Assembly: GCF_030063205.1 (NCBI RefSeq)
Contig: NZ_JASISQ010000006.1
Coordinates: forward strand, 167,914-231,913
Direction of reading: 5' to 3'
Length of the DNA: 64,000 nt
Source: Arthrobacter antibioticus
GTDB lineage: Bacteria > Actinomycetota > Actinomycetes > Actinomycetales > Micrococcaceae
Shown: positions 19,270-27,686 of the stretch, one piece after another
Numbering within the stretch: position 1 is the stretch's first letter
How the letters are laid out: each line of letters starts with the position of its first letter
Notes under the pieces: model-generated
The model's database searches: none
What the model saw: only the letters and a program-made list of their open reading frames with translations
Told to the model about the DNA's origin: nothing
Position numbers and translations under genes: made by a program

Positions 19270-20006
19270 GCAGGCGGATCTGCATTGATTGCTTGGCGGA
19301 TCACGGCAATGACGGCCTCCACAGTTTGCACAAAATCCAGTTCCGAAGAGTCAACTGTATAAACTCCGTCGGCAGCACGCCGGAAGTCTACGACGCTCGA
19401 GTCCTTGGCATCGCGGGCAAGCACCTGCTCGGCAAGCTGTTCGGCAGTCTGCGTCCCACCCAGTTGCAGGCCTCGTCGACGCAGACGGGCTTCCTCGCTG
19501 GCTGTCAGGATCAGGCGTGCCTCGGCTCCGGGGGCAACAACAGTGGTGATGTCCCGTCCTTCAACCACAATGCGGTGGTTGTACTCGGCAATGATGGCCT
19601 GCTGGCGACGCACCAGCTCGGCGCGTGCACCTAGATTAGTTGCCACTGTGCTGACGGAGGCGGAAATTTCCGGCTCACGGATGGCCGTTGTGACATTCAC
19701 GCCGTTGACCCTGACAAATTCAGACTCTGGTTCCATGCTCTGTTCAAGCTTGATGGTCCGCGCCGCGGCCTCAACCATGGCCGCGTTATTCAGGTCAAAA
19801 CCGGCGTTGAGGCAGTGCCAGGTCAAACCGCGGTACATGGCCCCGGTGTCCAAAAATGCCAGACCAAGCCGCTTGGCAACGGCCTTGCTCACACTTGACT
19901 TCCCTGATCCGGAGGGTCCGTCCACGGCAACCACGAAGGATTTGCCTTGGCGCAACTGAGCATCCACCGGCTCTGCACCCTGTGCAGCCTCTTCAAACTT
20001 GTTCAT
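19266..20006 (-). CDS. cmk: Cytidylate kinase
   Basis: A 246-aa (d)CMP kinase. It has the P-loop VAVDGPSGSGKSSVSKAVA near the N-terminus, LDTGAMYRGLTW (substrate site) and GRDITTVVAPGAEARLILTA, followed by a C-terminal LID region. Start 20006 is chosen because GGAAGG precedes it and the ATG overlaps the tyrA stop by 4 bp; an ATG 15 bp earlier would place that ribosome site inside the gene. Directly precedes plsC with overlap. Confidence 0.95.
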   Translation of the reverse strand: MNKFEEAAQGAEPVDAQLRQGKSFVVAVDGPSGSGKSSVSKAVAKRLGLAFLDTGAMYRGLTWHCLNAGFDLNNAAMVEAAARTIKLEQSMEPESEFVRVNGVNVTTAIREPEISASVSTVATNLGARAELVRRQQAIIAEYNHRIVVEGRDITTVVAPGAEARLILTASEEARLRRRGLQLGGTQTAEQLAEQVLARDAKDSSVVDFRRAADGVYTVDSSELDFVQTVEAVIAVIRQAINADPPA

Positions 20007-21106
20007 TGCATTACCTTCCAACCGCGTACAGTCAATTCATCAACCAGCAGTACCCGCCGTGAGGGCAGCACTGAAAGTTCAACCATGCCAACCTGATGCC
20101 CTGCCGAGTGGTCAAGGCGCAGATCCTCGACGTTGACGCCAATCTCACCGATCTCGGTCAGCAACTTTGCGATCTGCCCGGGCTTGTCGTTAACAAGCAC
20201 TGTCAACCACGAGTACTGCAAAGCAGGACCACCATGTTTACCGGGAATCCGGCTTTGCCCGGCGTTCCCTTCAGCCATGAGCTGTGCCAGGTCCAACCGT
20301 GCCCCGGGAGCCGTGGGCGCACTGAGCGTTTTGATCAAACGGTCCAGGTCCGTCCGGACCCCTTCCATGATTTCAAGCAGCTTCGGAGCGTTGGCGCCTA
20401 GAATCTGCACCCACAAGGAGGGATCGCTGGCAGCAATCCGGGTCACGTCGCGCAAGCCGTTGCCAGAAAGTGACAAAGCGTGCGACGGCGTTTCCTGGAG
20501 TCTGCTTGCTACCAGGGAGGACATGATCTGAGGCAAATGCGAAACAAGTGCCACAGCCCCATCGTGCTCATCCGGAGTAAACGCGAACACGACAGCGTCA
20601 AGTTCCAGCGCCAATGAATGCGCCACCTTCACGGCATGCGCGCTGCTTGACTCTGCGGGGCATAGCACCCAAGGCATCGAATTGAACAGTTCCGCGCGCG
20701 CAGCAACGGGGCCTGAGCGTTCCCGTCCAGCCATAGGGTGGGTGCCCACATAACGCTCCAAAGACTTGCTCTCCAGTGTTTCAAGACACTGAAGTTGCGC
20801 CAGGACCGAACCCTTGACACTTGCTATATCCACCACGACGGCGCGGGGGTAGGTGGTGAGCGCGGCAGCCACTACCGAAGCCGTAACATCCGGCGGTGCA
20901 GCGACCACTACTAGCTCAGGGTTCAGTTCAGCTGCGGCGTCAAAGGCGCAGCCGGCACCAATGTCCACAGCCACTGCCTGGGCCGAGGGGGAGGGATCGT
21001 AAAGAACAACCTCGATACCACGGGCCCGCAGCCCAAGACCAATGCTGGCTCCCAGCAGCCCGCTGCCAAGAATCAGCACTGGACCTCTCAAGTGCGACGG
21101 ATTCAT
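20003..21106 (-). CDS. tyrA: Prephenate dehydrogenase
   Basis: A 367-aa NAD(P)-dependent enzyme for tyrosine biosynthesis (prephenate to 4-hydroxyphenylpyruvate). The N-terminal Rossmann motif is VLILGSGLLGASIGLGLRAR. The catalytic region has DIASVKGSVL and GTHPMAGRERSG. The C-terminal about 75 residues (WLTVLVNDKPGQIAKLLTEI...) look like an ACT domain, suggesting feedback control by tyrosine. It lies between rluB (7 bp) and cmk (4-bp overlap). Confidence 0.93.
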   Translation of the reverse strand: MNPSHLRGPVLILGSGLLGASIGLGLRARGIEVVLYDPSPSAQAVAVDIGAGCAFDAAAELNPELVVVAAPPDVTASVVAAALTTYPRAVVVDIASVKGSVLAQLQCLETLESKSLERYVGTHPMAGRERSGPVAARAELFNSMPWVLCPAESSSAHAVKVAHSLALELDAVVFAFTPDEHDGAVALVSHLPQIMSSLVASRLQETPSHALSLSGNGLRDVTRIAASDPSLWVQILGANAPKLLEIMEGVRTDLDRLIKTLSAPTAPGARLDLAQLMAEGNAGQSRIPGKHGGPALQYSWLTVLVNDKPGQIAKLLTEIGEIGVNVEDLRLDHSAGHQVGMVELSVLPSRRVLLVDELTVRGWKVMQ

Positions 21107-21113
21107 TCGCTGC

Positions 21114-22262
21114 TTACATCCCTACGTCTGCCAGCAGGTAACCAACCTCGTGACGGCCCAGGACGCGAACACTGCCCTGGCGCTGATCGCCCAGAGCGAT
21201 GGGTCCAAACTTTACGCGGACAAGACGCTCAACCGGGTAGCCCACAGCATCAAACATGCGGCGCACAATACGGTTCTTTCCTGAGTGCAAAACAACTTCT
21301 GCCAGCACGTGCCCCGGAGTCGAGTCCACCAAGCGGAAGGAGTCAACCCGCTGCCAGCCGTCCTCAAGCTCAACGCCATCCTTGAGCTGGGCACCAATTC
21401 CATGTGCCATCGGACCGCGAACCTGCACCAAATAGGTTTTAGGAATTTCGTATTTGGGGTGGCTCAAGCGGTTGGAAAGCTCGCCGTCGTTCGTTAAGAT
21501 CAGCAAGCCCTCAGTGCTAGTGTCCAAACGACCCACGTGGAAAAGACGCTCCCGAGTCTGGCGCTTCTTCAAGAAGTCCGTAATGCACGGACGCCCTTCA
21601 GGATCATCCATGGTGGAAACAACACCCTTGGGCTTGTTGAACACCATGTAGACCATTTGTTCGTTGGTCTGAATGGTCATGCCATCAACTGCTATGTCAG
21701 TTGTTTCCGGATCCACGCGCAAACCAAGCTGTGTAACGGTGACGCCGTCAACCTGAACGCGTCCTTCAAGGATCATGTCCTCGCACAAACGGCGGGATGC
21801 TACGCCAGCCATGGCCATCACCTTTTGCAGGCGAATGCCTTCGGCATTGTGCATGTCGATGTCGTCAGTGGTGCGTGTTGGGCGGCGGTTCTGCTCAGTG
21901 GGCCGGTTCTTGGACGGGCTGACGGTGCGGCCGTACTGCTCATTCTTAAACGGACGGGCACCGCTCTGGGTGGGCTTGCGTGCGGCCGGCTTCGGTCCAC
22001 GAGACTTGGCGGAGCTGTCCTTGGGCCCACCGGTTTTGTAACCGGCTGCCCTAGCCGCGCCCGGCTTGATGTAGCCATCGTTGGACTCCGACCGGTTGCT
22101 CCCGGTCTTGGGTGCGCCAAATTTGCTGCCACCAGATCTGGGTGCACCAAACTTGCTACCGCCGGCTTTAAAACCACCGGACTTGGGTGCGCCAGAACGG
22201 GGTTTGCCGCCACGCGGCTGGTTCTGCCCGGAAGAACTTCCGGAGCGAGGTGTCGGTGTCAT
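21114..22262 (-). CDS. rluB: 23S rRNA pseudouridine synthase RluB-like
   Basis: A 382-aa protein. Residues 1 to about 135 are a basic, Gly/Ser/Lys-rich low-complexity extension with imperfect repeats of the GGSKFGAPRS type. Then come an S4 RNA-binding domain (RLQKVMAMAGVASRRLCEDM) and the RsuA/RluB catalytic domain, with GRLDTSTEGLLILTNDG carrying the catalytic Asp. The extension is common in actinobacterial homologues and may bind RNA. Start 22262 has AAGGA upstream. Position after scpB matches the Rv1710-Rv1711 order. Confidence 0.93.
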   Translation of the reverse strand: MTPTPRSGSSSGQNQPRGGKPRSGAPKSGGFKAGGSKFGAPRSGGSKFGAPKTGSNRSESNDGYIKPGAARAAGYKTGGPKDSSAKSRGPKPAARKPTQSGARPFKNEQYGRTVSPSKNRPTEQNRRPTRTTDDIDMHNAEGIRLQKVMAMAGVASRRLCEDMILEGRVQVDGVTVTQLGLRVDPETTDIAVDGMTIQTNEQMVYMVFNKPKGVVSTMDDPEGRPCITDFLKKRQTRERLFHVGRLDTSTEGLLILTNDGELSNRLSHPKYEIPKTYLVQVRGPMAHGIGAQLKDGVELEDGWQRVDSFRLVDSTPGHVLAEVVLHSGKNRIVRRMFDAVGYPVERLVRVKFGPIALGDQRQGSVRVLGRHEVGYLLADVGM

Positions 22263-22298
22263 TGGTGTGTCCTTAAAATACTAAATGTTGTGGTCGTG

Positions 22299-22937
22299 CT
22301 AAAAATGTGAATCATCAAAATCTTGGAGGTTTTCCAGACCGGGCAGGTGAGGTGCAATTTGCGGCAACTCATCAACGCTGCCCATCCCCAGCCGTTCTAA
22401 AAAGTACGCTGTGGTGCGGTACAGGAATGCGCCAGACACCGGATCGGTGCCCACTTCCTCAATCAGTCCGCGCTGCGCAAGCGTCCTCACCACCGAATCC
22501 ACGTTGACTCCGCGAATAGCGGAAACACGAGCTCGTGAGACCGGCTGACGGTAGGCAATCACCGCCAAGGTTTCCAAGGCCGCTTGCGTGAGCCGGGCCG
22601 TCTGGCCGTCCACAACAAACTTCGACACGATCTCGGCGTAAGCAGCCCGTGAATAAACACGCCATCCCCCGGCTAGTTGCCGGAGTTCAAAGCCGCGGAC
22701 CGGTAAGGTGCCACCCTTTCTAGTATAACCGTCGTATTCCCTTGCCAGTTCGTGTAATAGATCACGTACCGTTGCTGTGGGTAAACCCACTACGGCTGCT
22801 AACGCTTCTTCGGAGACAGGCTCATCAACAACCATCAAAACAGCCTCAAGGGCAGCTTTGACACCGTCTGGAGATTCCAGCAGTTCCGGCATAGTCAAGC
22901 CAGGGAACTGCTGGTCATTTTCCTCCGTCATCCACAT
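22299..22937 (-). CDS. scpB: Segregation and condensation protein B
   Basis: A 212-aa kleisin-interacting (kite) subunit of the SMC condensin. It has tandem winged helices: VKAALEAVLMVVDEPVSEEALA near the N-terminus and LETLAVIAYRQPVSRARVSAIRGVNVDSVVRTL in the second wing. Start 22937 is chosen for AGGAG 7 nt upstream; ATG 22931 is an alternative. It overlaps the end of scpA by about 23 bp, indicating coupled translation. Confidence 0.94.
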   Translation of the reverse strand: MWMTEENDQQFPGLTMPELLESPDGVKAALEAVLMVVDEPVSEEALAAVVGLPTATVRDLLHELAREYDGYTRKGGTLPVRGFELRQLAGGWRVYSRAAYAEIVSKFVVDGQTARLTQAALETLAVIAYRQPVSRARVSAIRGVNVDSVVRTLAQRGLIEEVGTDPVSGAFLYRTTAYFLERLGMGSVDELPQIAPHLPGLENLQDFDDSHF

Positions 22938-23883
22938 CCCTGCTCTCCTGATCGAAGTCGCTTGCCGTACTGTCCACGATGGCTGTTCCCGCACACCATT
23001 GCACCAATAGTTCGCCTAGAGGGCGGGGCTGATCGAAGGCCACCATTTGGTCCCTGAACAGTTCTAGCAGGGCCAGGAATCGGGCAACAACAACCATGGA
23101 TGATTCTGCGTCAGCACTGAGGGTGGCAAAGGACAGCGGCGTTCCGGTCCAGACCGGGACGCTGGCAATCATGCCCTTGGGCCGTCCTGCTGTGAGCTTG
23201 GCCGTGATGATGGCGGCTTGTTCCCTAACACTGACGGCCTGGACATGCAGATGTGAAAGTTCCACGTCCGTGCGTGGTGCAGCTCTGGCTTCCAACGCTT
23301 TGGCGGCAAGTTCGGCGAATTGCTCAGGAGTGTGGCGCCACACCAATTCGGGCAGGAGGGCGGCAAATTGCGGTTCAAGGCCCACTTGGCGGGGAAAGCG
23401 TTGTGCTTCTCGTTGGAGCTCCGCACCCATGAGGATGGCAACTTCCTTGAAGGCCTTGTACTGCAAAAGACGGGCGAACAACAGGTCGCGGGCCTCCAAA
23501 AGGGCCAAGTCTTCGTCATTCTCCACCTCGCCGGCAGGCAACAGCCGGGCAGCCTTGAGGTCCAAAAGTGTTGCGGCTAAGACCAGGAACTCGCTGGCCT
23601 CATCCAGAGCCCATTCCTGCCCCAATTCCGCCAGCGACTTCAAGTAACTGATGAACTCATCGGTGACAGTGGCAATAGCAACATCTGTGATATCCATTTC
23701 GTGCTTGGAAATGAGCCCCAAGAGCAGGTCAAAAGGCCCGGTGAAGTTCTCTAATCGAACTTCAAAACCCTTGCTGCCAGTCTGCACTGCAGCCGACTGC
23801 TCCTTGGCCAGCTGTGTGCTGGCACGCTGTTCATTCATCGGTGCTGCCTCTACCGCGATCCCCGCGGTTTGTGTTGGTGACAT
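22915..23883 (-). CDS. scpA: Segregation and condensation protein A
   Basis: A 322-aa kleisin that bridges SMC heads. The signature is FEVRLENFTGPFDLLLGLISKHEMDITDVAIATVTDEF, followed by LAATLLDLKAARLLP. A 40-residue N-terminal extension precedes the domain. The start is ATG 23883, 4 bp after the parA stop; a TTG one codon earlier is in frame. Operon parA-scpA-scpB-rluB. Confidence 0.94.
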   Translation of the reverse strand: MSPTQTAGIAVEAAPMNEQRASTQLAKEQSAAVQTGSKGFEVRLENFTGPFDLLLGLISKHEMDITDVAIATVTDEFISYLKSLAELGQEWALDEASEFLVLAATLLDLKAARLLPAGEVENDEDLALLEARDLLFARLLQYKAFKEVAILMGAELQREAQRFPRQVGLEPQFAALLPELVWRHTPEQFAELAAKALEARAAPRTDVELSHLHVQAVSVREQAAIITAKLTAGRPKGMIASVPVWTGTPLSFATLSADAESSMVVVARFLALLELFRDQMVAFDQPRPLGELLVQWCAGTAIVDSTASDFDQESRDVDDGGK

Positions 23884-23887
23884 CAAA

Positions 23888-24769
23888 TTAGGGCGAGCCG
23901 CCTCGTGCTATCAGTTCTTTGGCAAGCCGCCTATAGGACTCGGCACCTTGGTGGTTCGCTGCAAAAGTAGTTATTGGTTCGGCGGCAACGGATGCATCCG
24001 CGAACTTAATGGTCCGTTTAATCACGGTTTCAAAGACTTTATCGCCAAACGCCTCTACAAGACGTGCCAGCACTTCCCGCCCATGCAATGTGCGGGAGTC
24101 ATACATAGTAGCCAACACGCCGTCCACCTGTAGACCGGGGTTGAGACGGTCCTGGACTTTGTCAATGGTCTCCACCAGAAGAGCCACAGCACGCAGGGCA
24201 AAAAATTCGCAGATGAGCGGGATGATCACGCCGTGGGCAGCCGTCAGCGCATTGACGGTGAGCAACCCCAAGGAGGGCTGGCAATCAATGAGGACAACGT
24301 CATAGTCATCTTCAACCTTGCGCAACGCGCTGGCTAGGACCTGCTCGCGCGCAACCTCATTGACAAGTTGAACTTCAGCCGCTGAGAGGTCAATATTGGC
24401 GGGAAGAATGTCAATGTTCTCGATCTCCGTATGGAGAATAGCGTCACGAATATCAACTTTTCGGTCCATCAGCACGTTATATACGGTGATGTCGAGTTCG
24501 TGAGGGTTTGTTCCCAAACCGGCGGACAACGCGCCCTGGGGATCGAAGTCCACCAATAGTACTTTGCGCCCGGCTTCGGCCAAGGCAGCACCTAAATTAA
24601 TGGTCGAAGTAGTTTTGCCGACCCCGCCCTTTTGATTGACCATGGCAATAACGCGTGCCGGGCCATGGGAAGACAGTACTGGCGGCTCTGGGAATTCCGT
24701 TAGGGGCCGACCCGTAGGGCCCATTACATCTTCGCCGGCAAGTGCCGTTGCACCCTGCTCGTTGCTCAC
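23888..24769 (-). CDS. ParA/Soj-family ATPase of the scpAB operon
   Basis: A 293-aa ParA-type ATPase with a 38-residue N-terminal tail, then VIAMVNQKGGVGKTTSTINL (Walker A), LLVDFDPQGALSAGLG, and DYDVVLIDCQPSLGLLTVNAL (Walker B). It is the Rv1708-type ParA fixed upstream of scpA in actinobacteria, distinct from the oriC-linked ParA. It would normally be preceded by xerD; here xerD is 29 kb away. The 279-bp space upstream (24770-25048) contains no convincing gene. Confidence 0.93.
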   Translation of the reverse strand: MSNEQGATALAGEDVMGPTGRPLTEFPEPPVLSSHGPARVIAMVNQKGGVGKTTSTINLGAALAEAGRKVLLVDFDPQGALSAGLGTNPHELDITVYNVLMDRKVDIRDAILHTEIENIDILPANIDLSAAEVQLVNEVAREQVLASALRKVEDDYDVVLIDCQPSLGLLTVNALTAAHGVIIPLICEFFALRAVALLVETIDKVQDRLNPGLQVDGVLATMYDSRTLHGREVLARLVEAFGDKVFETVIKRTIKFADASVAAEPITTFAANHQGAESYRRLAKELIARGGSP

Positions 24770-25034
24770 CTGTCAGTCCACACTTTCGCCGCTAATTAAT
24801 CCACCACTGCCAGTGACTACGTTACCGGTTTCTGCGGGCATGTTTAGGACATTTACCCTTGATAGCTTTTGAGCCTTGACCCTCAGGTTGAGGATGAATG
24901 TTTCGCTCAGGGCCCCAAGAAGCCCATCAGAGAGCCAAAATCTTTCCATCCCGAACCCTATATTCTCCCTTGACATGCCAAGGAAGTCAGTGCCGTTCAC
25001 CGTGATCAACTGCTGTTTGGTGCGCTCGCGCGCC

Positions 25035-25048
25035 TATACTTCCAAGTG
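25035..25048 (+). promoter_or_regulatory. -10 element implying a leaderless transcript
   Basis: TATACT (25035-25040) lies only 5-8 nt before the GTG/ATG pair (25046/25049) of the ABC ATPase gene, and no ribosome site precedes those starts. A transcript starting about 7 nt after this -10 would begin at the start codon. The -35 is weak. Confidence 0.4.
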
Positions 25049-25843
25049 ATGACCAAAGCTACCAGCCCTTCCCACCGTAATCCCCCACAGCCCAAAGATT
25101 CTACGGATCCCAAGAGTCCTACAGACCCCAAGGGTCCCAACGGCAAGGGTCGCAAAGATATTGTCCGCGCCGAGAAGTTGCAGGCCGGTTACAGCGGTAA
25201 GGCTGTCTGTGGGGTTGTCAGCTTCAGTGTGCATTCGGCCCAAGCTCTGGCCTTGGTTGGTCCCAACGGGGCCGGTAAATCAACTGTTGTGAAAACAGTG
25301 GTGGGTCAGCTTCCGGCTGTCTCTGGAACAACCATGATCAACGGTGCCGCAGTGGATGACAGGACCCTGGACTTCCGCCGCGAAGTTGCCGTGGTTTTTG
25401 ACGACGATGCTTTCTTCCCCGCGTTGACAGTTGAGGAGCACCTGGCGATCGTTGCGGCCGGGCATGGGGTCGAAGACGTCGAAGAGGTCATTGCCACCGA
25501 GCTTGAATTCTTTGGATTGGCCGCCCAAGCGAAGTCAAGACCCTACAATTTATCCTCCGGACAGCGCCGGAGAATGCTCCTCGCGTCCGCGTTTGTGCGC
25601 CCACGCTCCTTGCTGGTCCTTGATGAACCCGAACAACGTCTGGACACGTCAATGCGGCACAGGCTGGCCACCCGCCTGCGAGCAGAAGTAGACGCCGGAC
25701 TGGCTCTGCTCGTTGTCACCCACGACCCCGCCTTTCTATCCACCGTGGCCACTAAGGCTTTGTTCATTGCAGATACGATTCACACGATGACCCCAGCCCA
25801 AGCCGCGGTGGCCATTGCCTCCGAGAACCCCCACACGGACTAA
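25049..25843 (+). CDS. ABC transporter ATP-binding protein
   Basis: A 264-aa nucleotide-binding subunit. A hydrophilic N-terminal tail of about 35 residues precedes the ATPase core: LVGPNGAGKSTVVKTVVG (Walker A), YNLSSGQRRRMLLASAF (signature) and SLLVLDEPEQRLD (Walker B), with H-loop THDPAF. It is followed 4 bp later by a large membrane protein that is the likely permease. No substrate-binding protein is present, so it resembles exporters. The start may be GTG 25046 or ATG 25049. Substrate unknown. Confidence 0.92.
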   Translation: MTKATSPSHRNPPQPKDSTDPKSPTDPKGPNGKGRKDIVRAEKLQAGYSGKAVCGVVSFSVHSAQALALVGPNGAGKSTVVKTVVGQLPAVSGTTMINGAAVDDRTLDFRREVAVVFDDDAFFPALTVEEHLAIVAAGHGVEDVEEVIATELEFFGLAAQAKSRPYNLSSGQRRRMLLASAFVRPRSLLVLDEPEQRLDTSMRHRLATRLRAEVDAGLALLVVTHDPAFLSTVATKALFIADTIHTMTPAQAAVAIASENPHTD

Positions 25844-25847
25844 CGCC

Positions 25848-27524
25848 ATGGCCTTGCAAACACGCGAGCGTTTTAGCGCCAAAGATATTCGCCAATACAC
25901 CTTCCGTGCTGGCCTGAGCCGCACTGAAGGCGGGCTCATGGAACTCATTTCGGAGGTCTACACTTCCATTCTCGGCGGCTTAACCCTGCTAACAATGGCT
26001 GGGGCAATTATTGTGGCCCTGCGTCATAGCTTGGGCGTGGGGGATGAATCGGCGCTGCTGGCCTCAGCAGTGGCCCCAGGCTTCCACTCGGTAACGCTGC
26101 TCCAAGCCAGCGCCACAGTCTTACTGACATTGGCGGCAGGACTGTTGGCCCTTGAAATGACGATGGGCCCGATCGCCATGGCACTGCCCCAAACTGCGTG
26201 GTGGCTGGGGCTGCCGGTGCGCCGGCGAGGCTTCATCCAGCCAGGCTTTTTGAAATCGATGATCTTGCCAAGCGTGGCCGCTCTGATCATAGTTTTGCCG
26301 TTGGCTCTCGGCATGTCCAAGAACCCCACTCCTGGCTCGATTGCCTTGGCCTCGCTCTGTGGGGCTGGGCTGGCCTGGCTGCTCTATGGTCTGGCCTCTT
26401 GGTGCCAGATCACCAATTCGGGGGCATGGCTAAAAAACATCATGGGCGCTATCACTGTCATTGCCCCCCTGACACTTGTTGCCACGGCGCTTTACAACAA
26501 TGTTGCCGGAACGGGAGCCATTACCGGGGCCCAAACGGCATGGATGAAGTACCTTCCCACCAGTTGGCCCTTATTGGTGGCCGACGGTGCACGCTGGCCA
26601 TTGTTGGTGGTGCTGGTCCTGGCATTGGGGCTGCTAACAATTGTCTACCTCAATCTTGAACGCATCACCACAGGCCAGCTCAAGGCCAGCGCCGCGGCCG
26701 GGGCTTACGCGGCCAGCTCTTTGTTGTCCATGGATGCAACGGAGTTATCCAGATCGTTGAGCGCCGGACCGTCTACAGGCAAAAGCAAAGTGCGGCTGAA
26801 ACTGATTTTCAAGGGTGGCACGCTCACTTCACGAAGTGTGAAAACACTGATCAGCACCCACGCCACCATGGCTCTTCGATCCCCCACGGTTCTTCTACGG
26901 GTCCTGGTACTGGCTGCAATTCCTGCTTCCCTGGCATCGGTAGAGTTCCTGGGCAATGCAGTATTGATTGCTGTGGCACTTTATTTGTGCGCGCATTTTT
27001 CCGCTATGGCGCTAGGGTCAACGGCACGCTTCTCGGCAGGGAACCCGGCCGTGGACATGCTGATGCCGCTGCCTGCCAAGACCGTGCGCCTGGTGCACTA
27101 TGTTCTTCCAGCAGCCGTAATGACTCTGTGGGCGCCAGTCGCTTTCTCACTGTTGCTGGCATTGGGCGTGGGTTCACCGGCACTGCTGGCGTTGGTAGTG
27201 TTTGCCGGCCCTGGTCTGGGTGCAGCCACCTTACGTGCAGGGTTCAGGCCGGCGCCCGATTGGAATATGCCTCCTGTGGCGGCTCCCATGGGGCCCATTC
27301 CCACCGGAGCCATTAAATCATTTTTGATTGGACCGGACTTAACCTTGATTGTGCTCCTGCCGGTGCTGATCTGTCTGATCTCTGGCGGGGTGCCACTTGT
27401 AGCATTCCCCGCTCAGTTGACACTGACCTGGCTGGCGTTCTTGTGGGGCACTCACATCCGCAAACCAAAATCGGCAAAAGACGGCGGCCTCTTCGGCATG
27501 CCAGCTGTCCCCGTCCCCAAGTAG
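25848..27524 (+). CDS. ABC transporter permease-like membrane protein (possibly DUF6297 type)
   Basis: A 558-aa polytopic protein with roughly ten to twelve hydrophobic segments in two clusters, separated by a hydrophilic loop about residues 280-330. A 40-residue basic N-terminus (MALQTRERFSAKDIRQYTFR) precedes the first helix. It directly follows the ABC ATPase, so I infer a two-gene exporter. The architecture resembles the actinobacterial DUF6297 group that pairs with such ATPases, but I cannot verify that assignment. It ends at a strong bidirectional terminator. Confidence 0.8.
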   Translation: MALQTRERFSAKDIRQYTFRAGLSRTEGGLMELISEVYTSILGGLTLLTMAGAIIVALRHSLGVGDESALLASAVAPGFHSVTLLQASATVLLTLAAGLLALEMTMGPIAMALPQTAWWLGLPVRRRGFIQPGFLKSMILPSVAALIIVLPLALGMSKNPTPGSIALASLCGAGLAWLLYGLASWCQITNSGAWLKNIMGAITVIAPLTLVATALYNNVAGTGAITGAQTAWMKYLPTSWPLLVADGARWPLLVVLVLALGLLTIVYLNLERITTGQLKASAAAGAYAASSLLSMDATELSRSLSAGPSTGKSKVRLKLIFKGGTLTSRSVKTLISTHATMALRSPTVLLRVLVLAAIPASLASVEFLGNAVLIAVALYLCAHFSAMALGSTARFSAGNPAVDMLMPLPAKTVRLVHYVLPAAVMTLWAPVAFSLLLALGVGSPALLALVVFAGPGLGAATLRAGFRPAPDWNMPPVAAPMGPIPTGAIKSFLIGPDLTLIVLLPVLICLISGGVPLVAFPAQLTLTWLAFLWGTHIRKPKSAKDGGLFGMPAVPVPK

Positions 27525-27576
27525 CCCCACCGGCTCTGCCCGTATTCCGGAGCCGCCACCGCAACCACGTCAATGG

Positions 27577-27623
27577 ATAAAGCAGGTGGCCACCCCACAA
27601 CGGTGGCCACCTGCTTTATTTTC
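27577..27623. terminator. Bidirectional terminator between ABC permease and dctA
   Basis: Perfect 18-bp arms ATAAAGCAGGTGGCCACC (27577-27594) and complement (27602-27619) enclose a 7-nt loop, with T-rich flanks on both strands (TTT after the right arm, TTTAT on the minus side). It serves the converging permease and dctA. Confidence 0.92.
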
Positions 27624-27627
27624 GAGT

Positions 27628-27686
27628 TCTAGACGTACTCGATCTAGACGTATGCGATCTAGACGTATGCGATCTAGACGTATGCC
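27628..27686. repeat. 15-bp tandem repeat (four copies) at the 3' end of dctA
   Basis: The unit TCTAGACGTATGCGA is present at 27643-27657 and 27658-27672 exactly, at 27628-27642 with two changes, and as a 14-nt partial copy from 27673. The dctA stop codon is in the last copy, so the terminal Ala-Tyr-Val-stop sequence has been duplicated downstream of the gene. Confidence 0.9.

Noticed and set aside
24773..25009. 78-codon minus-strand frame just upstream of parA
   Set aside because: No recognisable family, no clear ribosome site, and it occupies the parA promoter region.
27628..27686. CRISPR-like array
   Set aside because: Copies are directly abutting with no spacers, 15 bp long, and no cas genes exist nearby; it is a simple tandem repeat.
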